Origin: CAYYOS01 sp964473355
GTDB lineage: Bacteria; Pseudomonadota; Gammaproteobacteria; Burkholderiales; REEB80
NCBI GenBank assembly: GCA_964473355.1
Contig: CAYYOS010000004.1
Location: 1 to 35,683, forward strand
DNA: 35,683 nt
Direction of reading: 5' to 3'
Every line of letters starts with the position of its first letter. The first letter of the stretch is position 1. The notes under the pieces were generated by a model. That model saw only the letters and a program-made list of their open reading frames with translations. It searched no databases and was not told where the DNA came from. The position numbers and the translations under genes are program-made. This document shows, piece by piece, positions 26,728 to 33,961 of the stretch.

Positions 26728-27717
26728 TTGCAGCATCACCCTGTCTGTGTTTATTTAGGCGAAGCGCTCGCGAATTATGGCTTTGGCGCGGGTCACCCAT
26801 TTGGCCACCAGCGCTTGCCGGCGTTCCACACAGAATTTCTTCGGCTGGGATTAGACCAGCACGTTTGCATTCAATCCCCAATCCTAGCCAGCCAATCATT
26901 AGTAGAAGCCTTTCACACCCCCGAGTATGTAGCTCGCGTCAAACTACAATCAGCCAGCGGATTGGGTTATTTAGATTACGGTGATACCCCCGCCGTACGC
27001 GGTATTTTTGAAGCCGCAAGTTATGTTGTAGGCAGCACGGTCGATGCGGTACGGAAAATAATGGCAGAAACGTGCCGCCGCGTGTTTATTCCCATCGCCG
27101 GTTTGCATCATGCGCGCCGCGATCGTGCTGCCGGGTTTTGTGTCTTTAACGACTGCGGCGTGGCCATCGAAATTTTGCGCGCCGAATATAACATCCAACG
27201 CATTGCCTACATCGATATTGATGCGCACCATGGTGACGGGGTGTTTTATTCTTATGAAGACGATCCGGATTTAATATTTGTGGATTTGCATCAAGACGGC
27301 CGCACCTTATATCCAGGAACCGGCGCGCCTTCCGAAACCGGTCAAGGCGAAGCGCTGGGGACAAAACTTAACATCGCAATGCCGCCCGGCGCCACGGACA
27401 AAGATTTTATGGCTGCCTGGGCTGACGTAGAAAAATTCTTAGCGGCAACTAATCCCGAATTCATTTTATTGCAGTGCGGTGCGGACAGCATTGCCGGTGA
27501 CCCCATTACCGCCATGCGCTATTCTCCCCTCGCCCACGCCCACGCCACACGTTCTTTGTGCGAGTTAGCAGACAAGCTCGGGCATGGACGGGTGTTGGCG
27601 ATGGGCGGTGGGGGATATGATTTGGGAAATATTGCGAGTGCTTGGAATGCGGTAGTGCAGGAGTTGATTTGCGTACCCATGCGTAAGTCTAATTCTGATT
27701 TGAACCCCACGTTCTAG
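26728..27717 (+). CDS. Histone-deacetylase-family amidohydrolase (AcuC/HdaH-like)
   Basis: 329-residue Zn-dependent deacetylase-fold protein that would remove acyl groups from small molecules or proteins; the substrate is unknown. Catalytic features are the His pair in LHHARRDRAAGFCVFND, metal ligands in IDIDAHHGDG, a further ligand Asp in QCGADS and the catalytic Tyr in GGGGYD. The start is TTG, immediately after the moaA TGA and in the same frame; homology begins by residue 6, so no later start fits. GGTGG lies about 6 nt upstream, inside moaA. Confidence 0.92.
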   Translation: MQHHPVCVYLGEALANYGFGAGHPFGHQRLPAFHTEFLRLGLDQHVCIQSPILASQSLVEAFHTPEYVARVKLQSASGLGYLDYGDTPAVRGIFEAASYVVGSTVDAVRKIMAETCRRVFIPIAGLHHARRDRAAGFCVFNDCGVAIEILRAEYNIQRIAYIDIDAHHGDGVFYSYEDDPDLIFVDLHQDGRTLYPGTGAPSETGQGEALGTKLNIAMPPGATDKDFMAAWADVEKFLAATNPEFILLQCGADSIAGDPITAMRYSPLAHAHATRSLCELADKLGHGRVLAMGGGGYDLGNIASAWNAVVQELICVPMRKSNSDLNPTF

Positions 27718-27718
27718 C

Positions 27719-27747
27719 GTCATTCCCGCGAGAAGCGGGAATCCAGG
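27719..27747 (+). repeat. Single 29-bp palindromic repeat, third copy
   Basis: Begins 1 nt after the deacetylase stop. It differs from the 18010-18038 copy at two positions. The core is ATTCCCGC-GAGAA-GCGGGAAT, a dRS3/REP-like palindrome that could also serve as a terminator hairpin. No inverted partner is seen nearby. Confidence 0.8.
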
Positions 27748-27754
27748 CTTGTAT

Positions 27755-28170
27755 TTAAATTGCCGGGGGTAGCCCGGCGGCTAAGGCGCCCTAAGAGCGT
27801 CGCCCGAAGGACCCGTAACACGGGATCGGGCAGCGTCAGGGCGCCAGGCGACTGCGCTCTTATTCCGGGCTCCTGCATCCCGCTTTCGCGTCGCACCTAC
27901 GCGAAGGCGTAGGCACTGCTCCTGCTTAAGCGGTCGCCCTTCTTTTGTTTGGCCAAAAAGAAAGTAATCAAAGAAAAGGCCACCCTCTCCGCCACGCTAT
28001 GTTCTATTCCCGCTCACCAAGCCAGGCGGCTGCGCAACTCAACCTCGGCGCTATCGCGCCTCGGGATTCGAGCAGTGCTCGCCGAGTACTCCCTGGCTTG
28101 GCTGCGCTGCTCGGCGCTGGGGCAAGGGTCCCCAAAACCGAAACCCGTTCATCGCAGGTGTGCTCTATAA
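27755..28170. repeat. Probable dispersed intergenic repeat element before xseA
   Basis: About 400 bp without a credible gene, between the deacetylase gene and xseA. It is full of short palindromes: GCCGGG..CCCGGC near 27763, CCTACGCGAAGGCGTAGG near 27896, and TTTTGTTTGGCCAAAAAGAAA near 27943. It then has a GC-rich stretch with repeated GCCAAGCCAGG/CCTGGCTTGGC arms (around 28016 and 28101). The GGCCAAAAAGAAAGTAA-type motif resembles dispersed intergenic repeats of other proteobacteria, from memory. Short frames here have no support as genes. Confidence 0.55.
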
Positions 28171-28182
28171 TCAACCAAACTC

Positions 28183-29505
28183 ATGAATTCCCTCACCCAC
28201 CCTACCATCATCACCGTCAGCGAATTAAATCGCAACGCCCGGCAATTGTTGGAGCAACGTTTCCCGTTAAGCTGGATTAGCGGCGAGATTTCAAATTTCA
28301 CTCGGGCCGCCTCCGGGCATTGGTATTTCTCATTGAAAGATGAAAACGCCCAAGTGCGCTGCGCGATGTTCCGCATGAAGAACCAATACTTAGATTGGTT
28401 GCCGCAAAATGGTTGGCAGGTGGAGGTGCGTGCGCAAATTACCTTGTTCGAAAGCAAGGGCGAGTTTCAGTTGGTGGTTGAAAACATTCAGCGCTCAGGA
28501 CTAGGGGCTTTGTATGAAGCCTTCGATAAATTAAAGCAGCGCTTAACAAACGAGGGGCTGTTTCATGCCGCAACGAAAAAGCCTATACCCCGTTATCCAA
28601 CGCATATAGGGATAGTCACGTCACTTCAAGCGGCGAGTTTAAAGGACGTGCTGGCAACGCTTGCACGGCGCATGCCAGGCGTCGCGATAATTTTATATCC
28701 GACACCCGTGCAAGGCGAAGGCTGTGGTTTAAAAATCGCCGCAGCCATTGAATCAGCCGCGCGTCACGCCCAGTGCCAAGTCATCATACTCTGCCGCGGG
28801 GGCGGCTCTATTGAAGATTTATGGGGCTTTAATGAAGAATGTGTGGCCCGCGCTATCTTTGCTTGCTCGATTCCCATCGTCAGTGGCGTAGGCCACGAAA
28901 CCGATTTCACCATTGCGGATTTTGTTGCTGATCTGCGCGCGCCGACACCGACCGCGGCAGCCGAAATGTGTGTACCGCATCGTGGCGAATTATTACTAAG
29001 CTTAAGCGGTATGCAGCAACGGCTGACACGCCGATTACAATCGCGCTTCATTCAAGATAATCAAAAATTAGACTTTCTAGCGCGTAGGCTCACTCACCCC
29101 GGCGAACGGCTTCGGCAACGCGGATTAAAAATACAAGCCATAGCGCAACAACTGAACACGAGCATGGCGCAATATTTTAAGAATGCAAACCAACGAATAA
29201 ATCTGCTTTCTTCACGATTTACCGCAAGAGCACCCACACTTACCGCGTGGCGCTTACAGCAACGGCGACTAAGAGAACGCCTAGAAAATGCCATCAATGC
29301 GGATATAAAAAGAGCGCAGGCAAATCTGACGCGCTATCACAGCAATATTGCTCATCTTAACCCGCAGTCGGTGCTGGAACGGGGATTTAGTATTGTCACG
29401 CACGACCAAAAAATCGTGCGTAGTTCAGGACAAATACAAGCGGGCGGAGAACTTGAGATACAATTTGCACAAGGGCACGCCTCGGCAGTCGTAAAAAAAC
29501 GTTAG
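28183..29505 (+). CDS. xseA: Exodeoxyribonuclease VII large subunit
   Basis: 440-residue nuclease subunit degrading single-stranded DNA together with XseB. The N-terminal OB fold contains WISGEISNFTRAASGHWYFSLKDENAQVRCAMFR. The catalytic domain includes the family motif CRGGGSIEDLWGFNEE and SGVGHETDFTIADFVADLRAPTPTAAAE. A long coiled coil follows, and the C-terminus has LERGFSIV. It stands alone at the left border of the cassette region. Confidence 0.96.
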   Translation: MNSLTHPTIITVSELNRNARQLLEQRFPLSWISGEISNFTRAASGHWYFSLKDENAQVRCAMFRMKNQYLDWLPQNGWQVEVRAQITLFESKGEFQLVVENIQRSGLGALYEAFDKLKQRLTNEGLFHAATKKPIPRYPTHIGIVTSLQAASLKDVLATLARRMPGVAIILYPTPVQGEGCGLKIAAAIESAARHAQCQVIILCRGGGSIEDLWGFNEECVARAIFACSIPIVSGVGHETDFTIADFVADLRAPTPTAAAEMCVPHRGELLLSLSGMQQRLTRRLQSRFIQDNQKLDFLARRLTHPGERLRQRGLKIQAIAQQLNTSMAQYFKNANQRINLLSSRFTARAPTLTAWRLQQRRLRERLENAINADIKRAQANLTRYHSNIAHLNPQSVLERGFSIVTHDQKIVRSSGQIQAGGELEIQFAQGHASAVVKKR

Positions 29506-29688
29506 CGTGCGAAACATGAGGGTTACTAGAAATTAGTCACAATCTACTGCTTGACGTGATCGCGTTTTACTTTAGGACGTTAAAAAGATTATGGCCCCTT
29601 GTTTGTGATAGGATTTTTTTCAAACATATGTCATATTATACGTCACTATGACGCAATATAGACCGTCTTTTAGGACGTCTACTTTCTA
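29506..29688. other. Gap between xseA and the first cassette; candidate attI/promoter region
   Basis: 183 bp without a gene, AT-rich. It contains a direct repeat TTTAGGACGT (29571-29580 and 29669-29678) and a palindrome CGTCA-CTA-TGACG (29641-29653), just ahead of the first GTTAGGC core. This is where an integron attI and cassette promoter would be expected, but neither an intI gene nor a convincing -35/-10 pair was found. Confidence 0.4.
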
Positions 29689-29695
29689 GTTAGGC
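29689..29695 (+). other. Integron core site GTTAGGC, 5' boundary of cassette 1
   Basis: The crossover motif G^TTRRRY lies 6 nt before the first cassette ORF. Its TTAGGC half is the exact complement of the R'' box GCCTAAC of the next attC (29969), as expected of the two ends of one cassette. It would be attI or the tail of a lost upstream attC. Confidence 0.6.
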
Positions 29696-29700
29696 ATGCC

Positions 29701-29961
29701 ATGAGCTTGTCTCTCAGAACTCTTTTGTCACTTTCGTTTGCCATGCTAATGTCCGGCTGCGATTCAGGTAGTAAGACGTCCACTCTCTATCGCAACAGCG
29801 TCACAGACGAAAACATGCGAATTCATGTTGCCTCGTTTAACGCAGCGGATGGCGAGGTTTACAACCGGGGTAACTGTGAGCAAGCGCAACAGCTCTTTCA
29901 AGCTCAACCGGGAGTGAAAANNNNNNNNNNCTGGTGCGAGAAAGGTGTGTTCAAAAAATGA
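29701..29961 (+). CDS. Cassette 1: small putative lipoprotein, contains N-run
   Basis: 86-residue frame with a lipoprotein signal (LSLSFAMLMSGC, Cys at about 20) and a short mature part (STLYRNSVTDENMRIHVASF), ending WCEKGVFKK. Similar short lipoproteins occur in integron cassettes, from memory; the function is unknown. Ten N at 29921-29930 replace part of the C-terminus. The frame holds across them, but the true length is uncertain. Confidence 0.7.
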   Translation: MSLSLRTLLSLSFAMLMSGCDSGSKTSTLYRNSVTDENMRIHVASFNAADGEVYNRGNCEQAQQLFQAQPGVKXXXXWCEKGVFKK

Positions 29962-29968
29962 GCCGCTT

Positions 29969-30040
29969 GCCTAACCCTGCGGTCAAGAGGGACGCTCCGC
30001 CGGCAAGCCGGCTGCACGCCCCTTACCCCCAACGTTAGAG
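29969..30040 (+). other. attC site 1 (72 bp)
   Basis: R'' GCCTAAC (29969-29975) to R' GTTAGAG (30034-30040), with an imperfect palindrome between (GGGACG..CGCCCC, inner GCCGGC-AA-GCCGGC). R'' complements the 5' TTAGGC of cassette 1, the cassette hallmark. The crossover point is after G30034. Confidence 0.85.
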
Positions 30041-30052
30041 GTGAAGACACGC

Positions 30053-30619
30053 ATGGCAGAGCCTGACAATCAGTCGATTCAGTCAAACCCTCCCGCCCAC
30101 CTGAAGTGGCTTCGTTATATAATTTCTCTGGGCGCGCTGGTAGTGGCGGTCGTACATTTGACCTGCCAGGTTCTAGCAATTGATGCTGTAACTTTGGCTC
30201 TTGTGGTTATCGCTATCCTTCCGTGGATCGCGCCCCTAGTTAAGTCTGTTGAACTTCCCGGCGGTCTCAAAGTTGAGCTCCGAGAGCTGGTCAAACGTGA
30301 GGTGAGCAAAACCACCGCCGAGACCTTGAGACGAGTGACTACGCTTGATCGAAAGCTCATCGAGTATTGGGAGAGAGAAAGCCTACTGAAACACCAAGAT
30401 TCCGAGCCAAAGCTCCGATCGCTCGAAGAGAACGTGGAACAACTCGAACGAGACCTATCTGACGCCCCAGAGCCGGACAAACCTCATCTTGGGTTCGCGC
30501 TGCGAGAAATGTATTGGGCCTATCTGAAACATGCGAGAGATCACTATGCTTCGTCCGAGCCGTATCAAAAGATACGGCAACGGGTAATAGAAGGGCTTTC
30601 CAAGCTCGGGCAACTATGA
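30053..30619 (+). CDS. Cassette 2: two-TM protein of unknown function
   Basis: 188 residues from the ATG at 30053, which has AGAGGTGA 8 nt upstream; a GTG at 30041 is less likely. Two membrane helices lie at about 20-41 and 44-63. They are followed by KSVELPGGLKVELREL and a long charged helical, probably coiled-coil, region (about 85-145). The topology suggests a membrane anchor with a cytoplasmic coiled coil. I do not recognise the family. Confidence 0.75.
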   Translation: MAEPDNQSIQSNPPAHLKWLRYIISLGALVVAVVHLTCQVLAIDAVTLALVVIAILPWIAPLVKSVELPGGLKVELRELVKREVSKTTAETLRRVTTLDRKLIEYWERESLLKHQDSEPKLRSLEENVEQLERDLSDAPEPDKPHLGFALREMYWAYLKHARDHYASSEPYQKIRQRVIEGLSKLGQL

Positions 30620-30626
30620 TCTTCAC

Positions 30627-30730
30627 CTCTAACTTTAGTTCGAGCGGACGCGAGTCAGCATGAGTAGTTTGCTTGTAACGGTGATGGTTTGCACGCGGCG
30701 TCGCGCGCGCCGCTCAACAAGGCGTTAGCC
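30627..30730 (+). other. attC site 2 (104 bp)
   Basis: R'' CTCTAAC (30627-30633) to R' GTTAGCC (30724-30730). Inner arms GAGCGG (30642-30647) and CCGCTC (30710-30715) pair. R'' exactly complements the TTAGAG start of cassette 2. Confidence 0.85.
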
Positions 30731-30749
30731 ATTAATAGGCAGCGCACCG

Positions 30750-31826
30750 TTGAATAAACAGCCGAAGCTTCTTTTTGAAAAATCACTAGATTCCTTGGTT
30801 CTTGCAATTGAACACTTCAATCGCCCGTGGGATCGCGGCCGCCATGAGGCGGTACTAATTCTACTCGATAGAGCATTCGAGCTTTTGCTAAAAAGCATCA
30901 TCCTCCACAAGGGTGGAAAAATCAGAGAAGCCTATGAGAAGGAAACTATCGGCTTTGAAAAGTGCGTGCGTAAATGTATTAGCGATAACCAAGTAAAATG
31001 TCTGACTGAGGAAGAAGGATTAACTATCCAAATAGTAAACAGTTTCCGTGACGCCGCTCAGCACGACATTGTGGTAATGAGCGAGCAGGAAATCTATATG
31101 TATGCCCAGGCAGGCGTTACTCTCTATAAGGATCTTATTAAAAAAGTGTTTAGTGAAGATTTGAAGAGCCATCTACCAGAACGAATTCTGCCTATTTCTA
31201 CTCAACCACCAACCGATCTGCATGCCATGGTAGACGCCGACTTCAAATACATTAAAAGTCTTCTCGGTCCAGGATCAAGGAAACAAATTGACGCCAAGGC
31301 TCGGCTGAAATCGTTGGCAATAATTGAATCATCGCTTGAGGGTGTACGAAATCAACCAAGTGAGTTGGAAATAAATAAGCTCGCTAAAACGGTTCAGAGC
31401 GGAAAAAAGTGGCAAGACATTTTTCCTGGAATTGCGAGTCTCAATCTCGAAACTACCGGAAACGGAATTAGCGTTGACATCAGAATAACAAAGAAGGAAG
31501 GAGAGAAACTTCAGCTCGTCCCTGAGGGTACGCCCGGCGCGACAGTTTTGGCAGTCAAGCGGGTAAATGAATTGGATTTCTATTCTCTTGGGTTAAAGGA
31601 CATCGCTGGTAAGATTGGGTTAGGTTCAAACAAAACACTTGCAGTAGTCAAGCACCTCGGTTTGCAGGACTCTGAGGACTATTTCAAAGAAGTAAAAATC
31701 GGCAAAAGCCCTTTCAAACGCTATTCGAAGCACGCGTTAGAAAAAATCAAAGAGGAACTCCCGAAACTAGATATGAATAGTGTTTGGGAGAGACACAAAC
31801 TCAAAGGCAGGCGAAAGAATGGCTAA
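30750..31826 (+). CDS. Cassette 3: DUF3644/HEPN-like protein with C-terminal HTH
   Basis: 358 residues, TTG start. The N-terminal about 150 residues match DUF3644 by pattern (KSLDSLVLAIEHFNRPW, then RAFELLLKSIIL). This all-helical region ends in R100-DAAQ-H105, the R-x4-H motif of HEPN ribonucleases. A helix-turn-helix-like region lies near 280-340 (LKDIAGKIGLGSNKTLAVVKHLG). HEPN proteins often act as RNases in toxin or antiviral systems; that role is an inference here. The stop codon lies inside the next attC core (GGCTAAC). Confidence 0.75.
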   Translation: MNKQPKLLFEKSLDSLVLAIEHFNRPWDRGRHEAVLILLDRAFELLLKSIILHKGGKIREAYEKETIGFEKCVRKCISDNQVKCLTEEEGLTIQIVNSFRDAAQHDIVVMSEQEIYMYAQAGVTLYKDLIKKVFSEDLKSHLPERILPISTQPPTDLHAMVDADFKYIKSLLGPGSRKQIDAKARLKSLAIIESSLEGVRNQPSELEINKLAKTVQSGKKWQDIFPGIASLNLETTGNGISVDIRITKKEGEKLQLVPEGTPGATVLAVKRVNELDFYSLGLKDIAGKIGLGSNKTLAVVKHLGLQDSEDYFKEVKIGKSPFKRYSKHALEKIKEELPKLDMNSVWERHKLKGRRKNG

Positions 31827-31837
31827 CAGCGTTAGGC
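31821..31837 (+). other. Collapsed attC site 3 (17 bp)
   Basis: GGCTAAC-AGC-GTTAGGC: both outer core boxes with the whole central palindrome missing. R'' complements the TTAGCC start of cassette 3, so this marks a real cassette end. A 17-bp site is far below known attC sizes and is probably not recombinogenic, which would lock cassettes 3 and 4 together. Confidence 0.7.
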
Positions 31838-31850
31838 CCCGGCGGGAGAT

Positions 31851-32228
31851 ATGAAGCGCAACTGGGACACCATTCGAGAGATCCTAACGCGCCTGGAAGA
31901 TCTGCCAGACACGGACGCGATCCTCCGGTTGTCCGACTTCTCTGCTGATCGCAACTTCGAAGTCTCCTACCACATGGAGTTGCTAATTGAGGCCGGTTTG
32001 GTAGAAGGATCTATGAGCCCTACCCTTGGTGGTGGAGCTACGCAGTTCATGGCGCGGCGTCTCACATGGCTGGGTCACGAGTTTCTTGATGCTGTCAGAA
32101 GTGACACAGTCTGGAACAAAACCAAGAGTGCATTTGCCACTAACGGCGTCACCATGACTTTTGACCTCATTAAGTCGGTTGCCTCGGATATTGCTGTTGC
32201 AATCATACGTAGCGCGGCCGGGGTCTAA
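31851..32228 (+). CDS. Cassette 4: DUF2513-family protein
   Basis: 125-residue protein starting MKRNWDTIREILTRLED, with YHMELLIEAGLVEG and the DUF2513 hallmark RRLTWLGHEFLDAVRSDTVWNKTK. It has a winged-helix-like N-terminal half and a helical tail. The family is common in phages and cassette arrays, and its function is unknown. GGGAG precedes the ATG. It lies 24 nt after the cassette 3 ORF, with only the collapsed attC between, so the two may be co-expressed. Confidence 0.85.
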   Translation: MKRNWDTIREILTRLEDLPDTDAILRLSDFSADRNFEVSYHMELLIEAGLVEGSMSPTLGGGATQFMARRLTWLGHEFLDAVRSDTVWNKTKSAFATNGVTMTFDLIKSVASDIAVAIIRSAAGV

Positions 32229-32282
32229 CAATCCATTCAAGCAGAAACCGCTTAGCGGCTCGGCTTAATTCAAGCGTTCGGC
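32223..32282 (+). other. attC site 4 (60 bp, VCR-like)
   Basis: R'' GTCTAAC (32223-32229), L'' ATTCAAGC, central hairpin CCGCT-TA-GCGG, L' GCTTAATTCAAGC and a variant R' GTTCGGC (32276-32282). The layout is very close to Vibrio-type repeats. R'' differs by one base from the complement of TTAGGC at the start of cassette 4. The ORF stop lies inside R''. Confidence 0.8.
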
Positions 32283-32292
32283 GTAACGACCG

Positions 32293-33024
32293 ATGAGACG
32301 GATTTACGAAATAGTTGCTGATGCGAGGAAACGGTATCCTCACGACGACTTCTTTTCGAGTTTTGAAAGCTCATGCAAAGCTCATCCTGGCAAGAAACGG
32401 TCTTATCGCACTTATAATGACGCTCTGATGGTGTTGGACGAGGAGTCTTGGCGAATTCTCAAGCAGAAAGCCCTAGACCACTATATGGATCACAGAAGGG
32501 GTCAAAAGAAGCAGGGATTCTTCAACCAGTTAACTGAAGCTTTTGTATATCGGTATTTGGTAAGAGAGGGTTGTAAGGATGTACGATTCCTCGAAGAGGA
32601 AAAGAAGAAACAACGTCCTGACATCGGGTTTACCGTTCGCAATGTCGCAAGCTACTGTGAAGTAAAGACCTTGCGCATATCGGATGCCGAGGTAGACCGT
32701 CGTAATAAAATCTCAGTTGTTGATGGTTCGGAGTACGCCAAGCTGAACGATGGTTTCCTAAAGAAATTCCGTGATGCAGTTGAGACAGCAAGAATACAGA
32801 TACGTGCCTCTGGGTCTACTGGTCTGGTTTACATCATTATTCATTTCGATGATCTAGCCTTGGACTATTATACAGCCTATAAGAAACAGCTAATCGCATT
32901 TTCGATCAATCACGGGTTCGATGATTTATTCATTAAGATCGGTTTGCACGGAAGCAAGAGCATACGTATAACACGTCGTTCGACCGGACGCGCAAAAGCG
33001 GCGCGCGGGGGAACTTTGCGTTAG
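32293..33024 (+). CDS. Cassette 5: putative PD-(D/E)XK nuclease-fold protein
   Basis: 243 residues. The motif pattern is E82 (LTEAFVYRYL), P109-D110 (RPDIGF) and E123-V-K125 (YCEVKTL), with a hydrophobic strand before each, as in PD-(D/E)XK nucleases. It is likely to cut or bind DNA or RNA; the family was not identified. The last 18 or so residues (RRSTGRAKAARGGTLR) are encoded by attC 5, so the natural stop may have been lost. The ATG lies 10 nt after the core site. Confidence 0.65.
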   Translation: MRRIYEIVADARKRYPHDDFFSSFESSCKAHPGKKRSYRTYNDALMVLDEESWRILKQKALDHYMDHRRGQKKQGFFNQLTEAFVYRYLVREGCKDVRFLEEEKKKQRPDIGFTVRNVASYCEVKTLRISDAEVDRRNKISVVDGSEYAKLNDGFLKKFRDAVETARIQIRASGSTGLVYIIIHFDDLALDYYTAYKKQLIAFSINHGFDDLFIKIGLHGSKSIRITRRSTGRAKAARGGTLR

Positions 33025-33026
33025 GC
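32966..33026 (+). other. attC site 5 (61 bp)
   Basis: R''-like GTATAAC (32966-32972), a central CGCGC-AAAAGCG-GCGCG hairpin and a canonical R' GTTAGGC (33020-33026). R'' does not complement the TTCGGC start of cassette 5, so the site has diverged or been exchanged. It overlaps the 3' end of the nuclease-like ORF. Confidence 0.75.
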
Positions 33027-33059
33027 ATCCACAAACTTCACATGGAGAAAGTCTTGCAT

Positions 33060-33446
33060 ATGAATATCTTCCTTCTCTGCTCAGCAATAATGATTCTTTT
33101 CTACGCGTCACTCAGCTTTAATGTGTCTCGCATGCGGCTGCGCCAGCAAAAATTTCCAGAGGTTACGGAGGCTAAATTGACAAAGGCCATCCGTGCCCAT
33201 GGAAACGCATCCGAATATATTCCACTCTTTGTCGCTCTGTTTACTTACCTGCACGTGGTTCAAGCTGGCGCATTTCTAGCCGGGATCGCTGTACTCGCTA
33301 CATTGAGCCGCGGTATCCATGCCGTTGGAATGCTCCGTACCGCGACCGGGAGGGAGCGAAATCAGCTTCGCTTCTATGGCGCGCTTGGTACGTATCTTTG
33401 TTTATTCGCATTGGGCGGTGCGTTGCTGTTTCATGCGTTCCAATAG
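33060..33446 (+). CDS. Cassette 6a: MAPEG-family membrane protein
   Basis: 128 residues from the ATG at 33060 (MNIFLLCSAIMILFYASLSF); an in-frame ATG at 33042 would add six residues. Four TM segments and the MAPEG signature R45-A-H-G-N-A-S-E52 (IRAHGNASEYIPLFVALF) are visible. Eukaryotic members are glutathione transferases or eicosanoid enzymes; bacterial roles are mostly unknown. Its stop is 11 nt before the GNAT gene, with no attC between, so this is a two-gene cassette. Confidence 0.87.
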   Translation: MNIFLLCSAIMILFYASLSFNVSRMRLRQQKFPEVTEAKLTKAIRAHGNASEYIPLFVALFTYLHVVQAGAFLAGIAVLATLSRGIHAVGMLRTATGRERNQLRFYGALGTYLCLFALGGALLFHAFQ

Positions 33447-33457
33447 GACAAAATCAC

Positions 33458-33961
33458 ATGCTAGTCCGGAACGAAGAAGAAAAAGATATTTCGGCAGTGT
33501 ATACCTTGAATAGATCAGTGTTTGAGACACCCGCCGAGGCAAACCTTGTCGACACCCTGCGAAAAGAAGCGCGTCCGGTTATGTCGCTTGTTGCTGAAGA
33601 CGATAAAGCGGTTGTTGGCCATATCTTGTTCTCGCCCGTTTCGTTAACCGCTCATCCCGAGCTTAAGATCATGGGCCTCGCTCCAATGGCTGTTATACCA
33701 AGATACCAAAAGAAAGGTGTCGGTTCGGCCCTCGTGCATGCGGGCTTGGAAAGATGCAAAGAACTCAACTTCGGGGCCGTGGTTGTATTGGGGCACCCAG
33801 AGTATTACCCCCGTTTTGGTTTCTCGCCGTCAACGTGCTTTGGTATAAAGTGCGAATATCAAGCGTCGGAAAACGCATTTATGGCTGTAGAACTACAGCA
33901 AGGCTATCTCGATGGCAAATCTGGCACTATTAAATATCACGCGGCATTCCAAAACGTATAA
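33458..33961 (+). CDS. Cassette 6b: GNAT N-acetyltransferase, YhbS-like
   Basis: 167 residues from the ATG at 33458, with AGGA overlapping the MAPEG stop. The acetyl-CoA loop is RYQKKGVGSAL (about 82-92), preceded by the strand GLAPMAVIP, with VVLGHPEYYPRFGFSP downstream. The layout matches E. coli YhbS. The substrate is unknown. The frame stays open upstream, but only inside the MAPEG gene. Confidence 0.9.
   Translation: MLVRNEEEKDISAVYTLNRSVFETPAEANLVDTLRKEARPVMSLVAEDDKAVVGHILFSPVSLTAHPELKIMGLAPMAVIPRYQKKGVGSALVHAGLERCKELNFGAVVVLGHPEYYPRFGFSPSTCFGIKCEYQASENAFMAVELQQGYLDGKSGTIKYHAAFQNV

Noticed and set aside
27945..28280. Short plus-strand frames between the deacetylase gene and xseA
   Set aside because: They lie in a palindrome-rich repeat, overlap each other and one runs into xseA; there are no ribosome binding sites or domain patterns.
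29500..29508. GTTAGCG at the xseA stop codon as an integron core site
   Set aside because: It is simply the end of xseA (Arg codon plus TAG) and no R'' partner or palindrome lies next to it.
29600..29660. Sigma-70 promoter for the cassette array
   Set aside because: TATTAT and TATACG boxes occur, but no -35 box with acceptable spacing could be matched, so no promoter is claimed.
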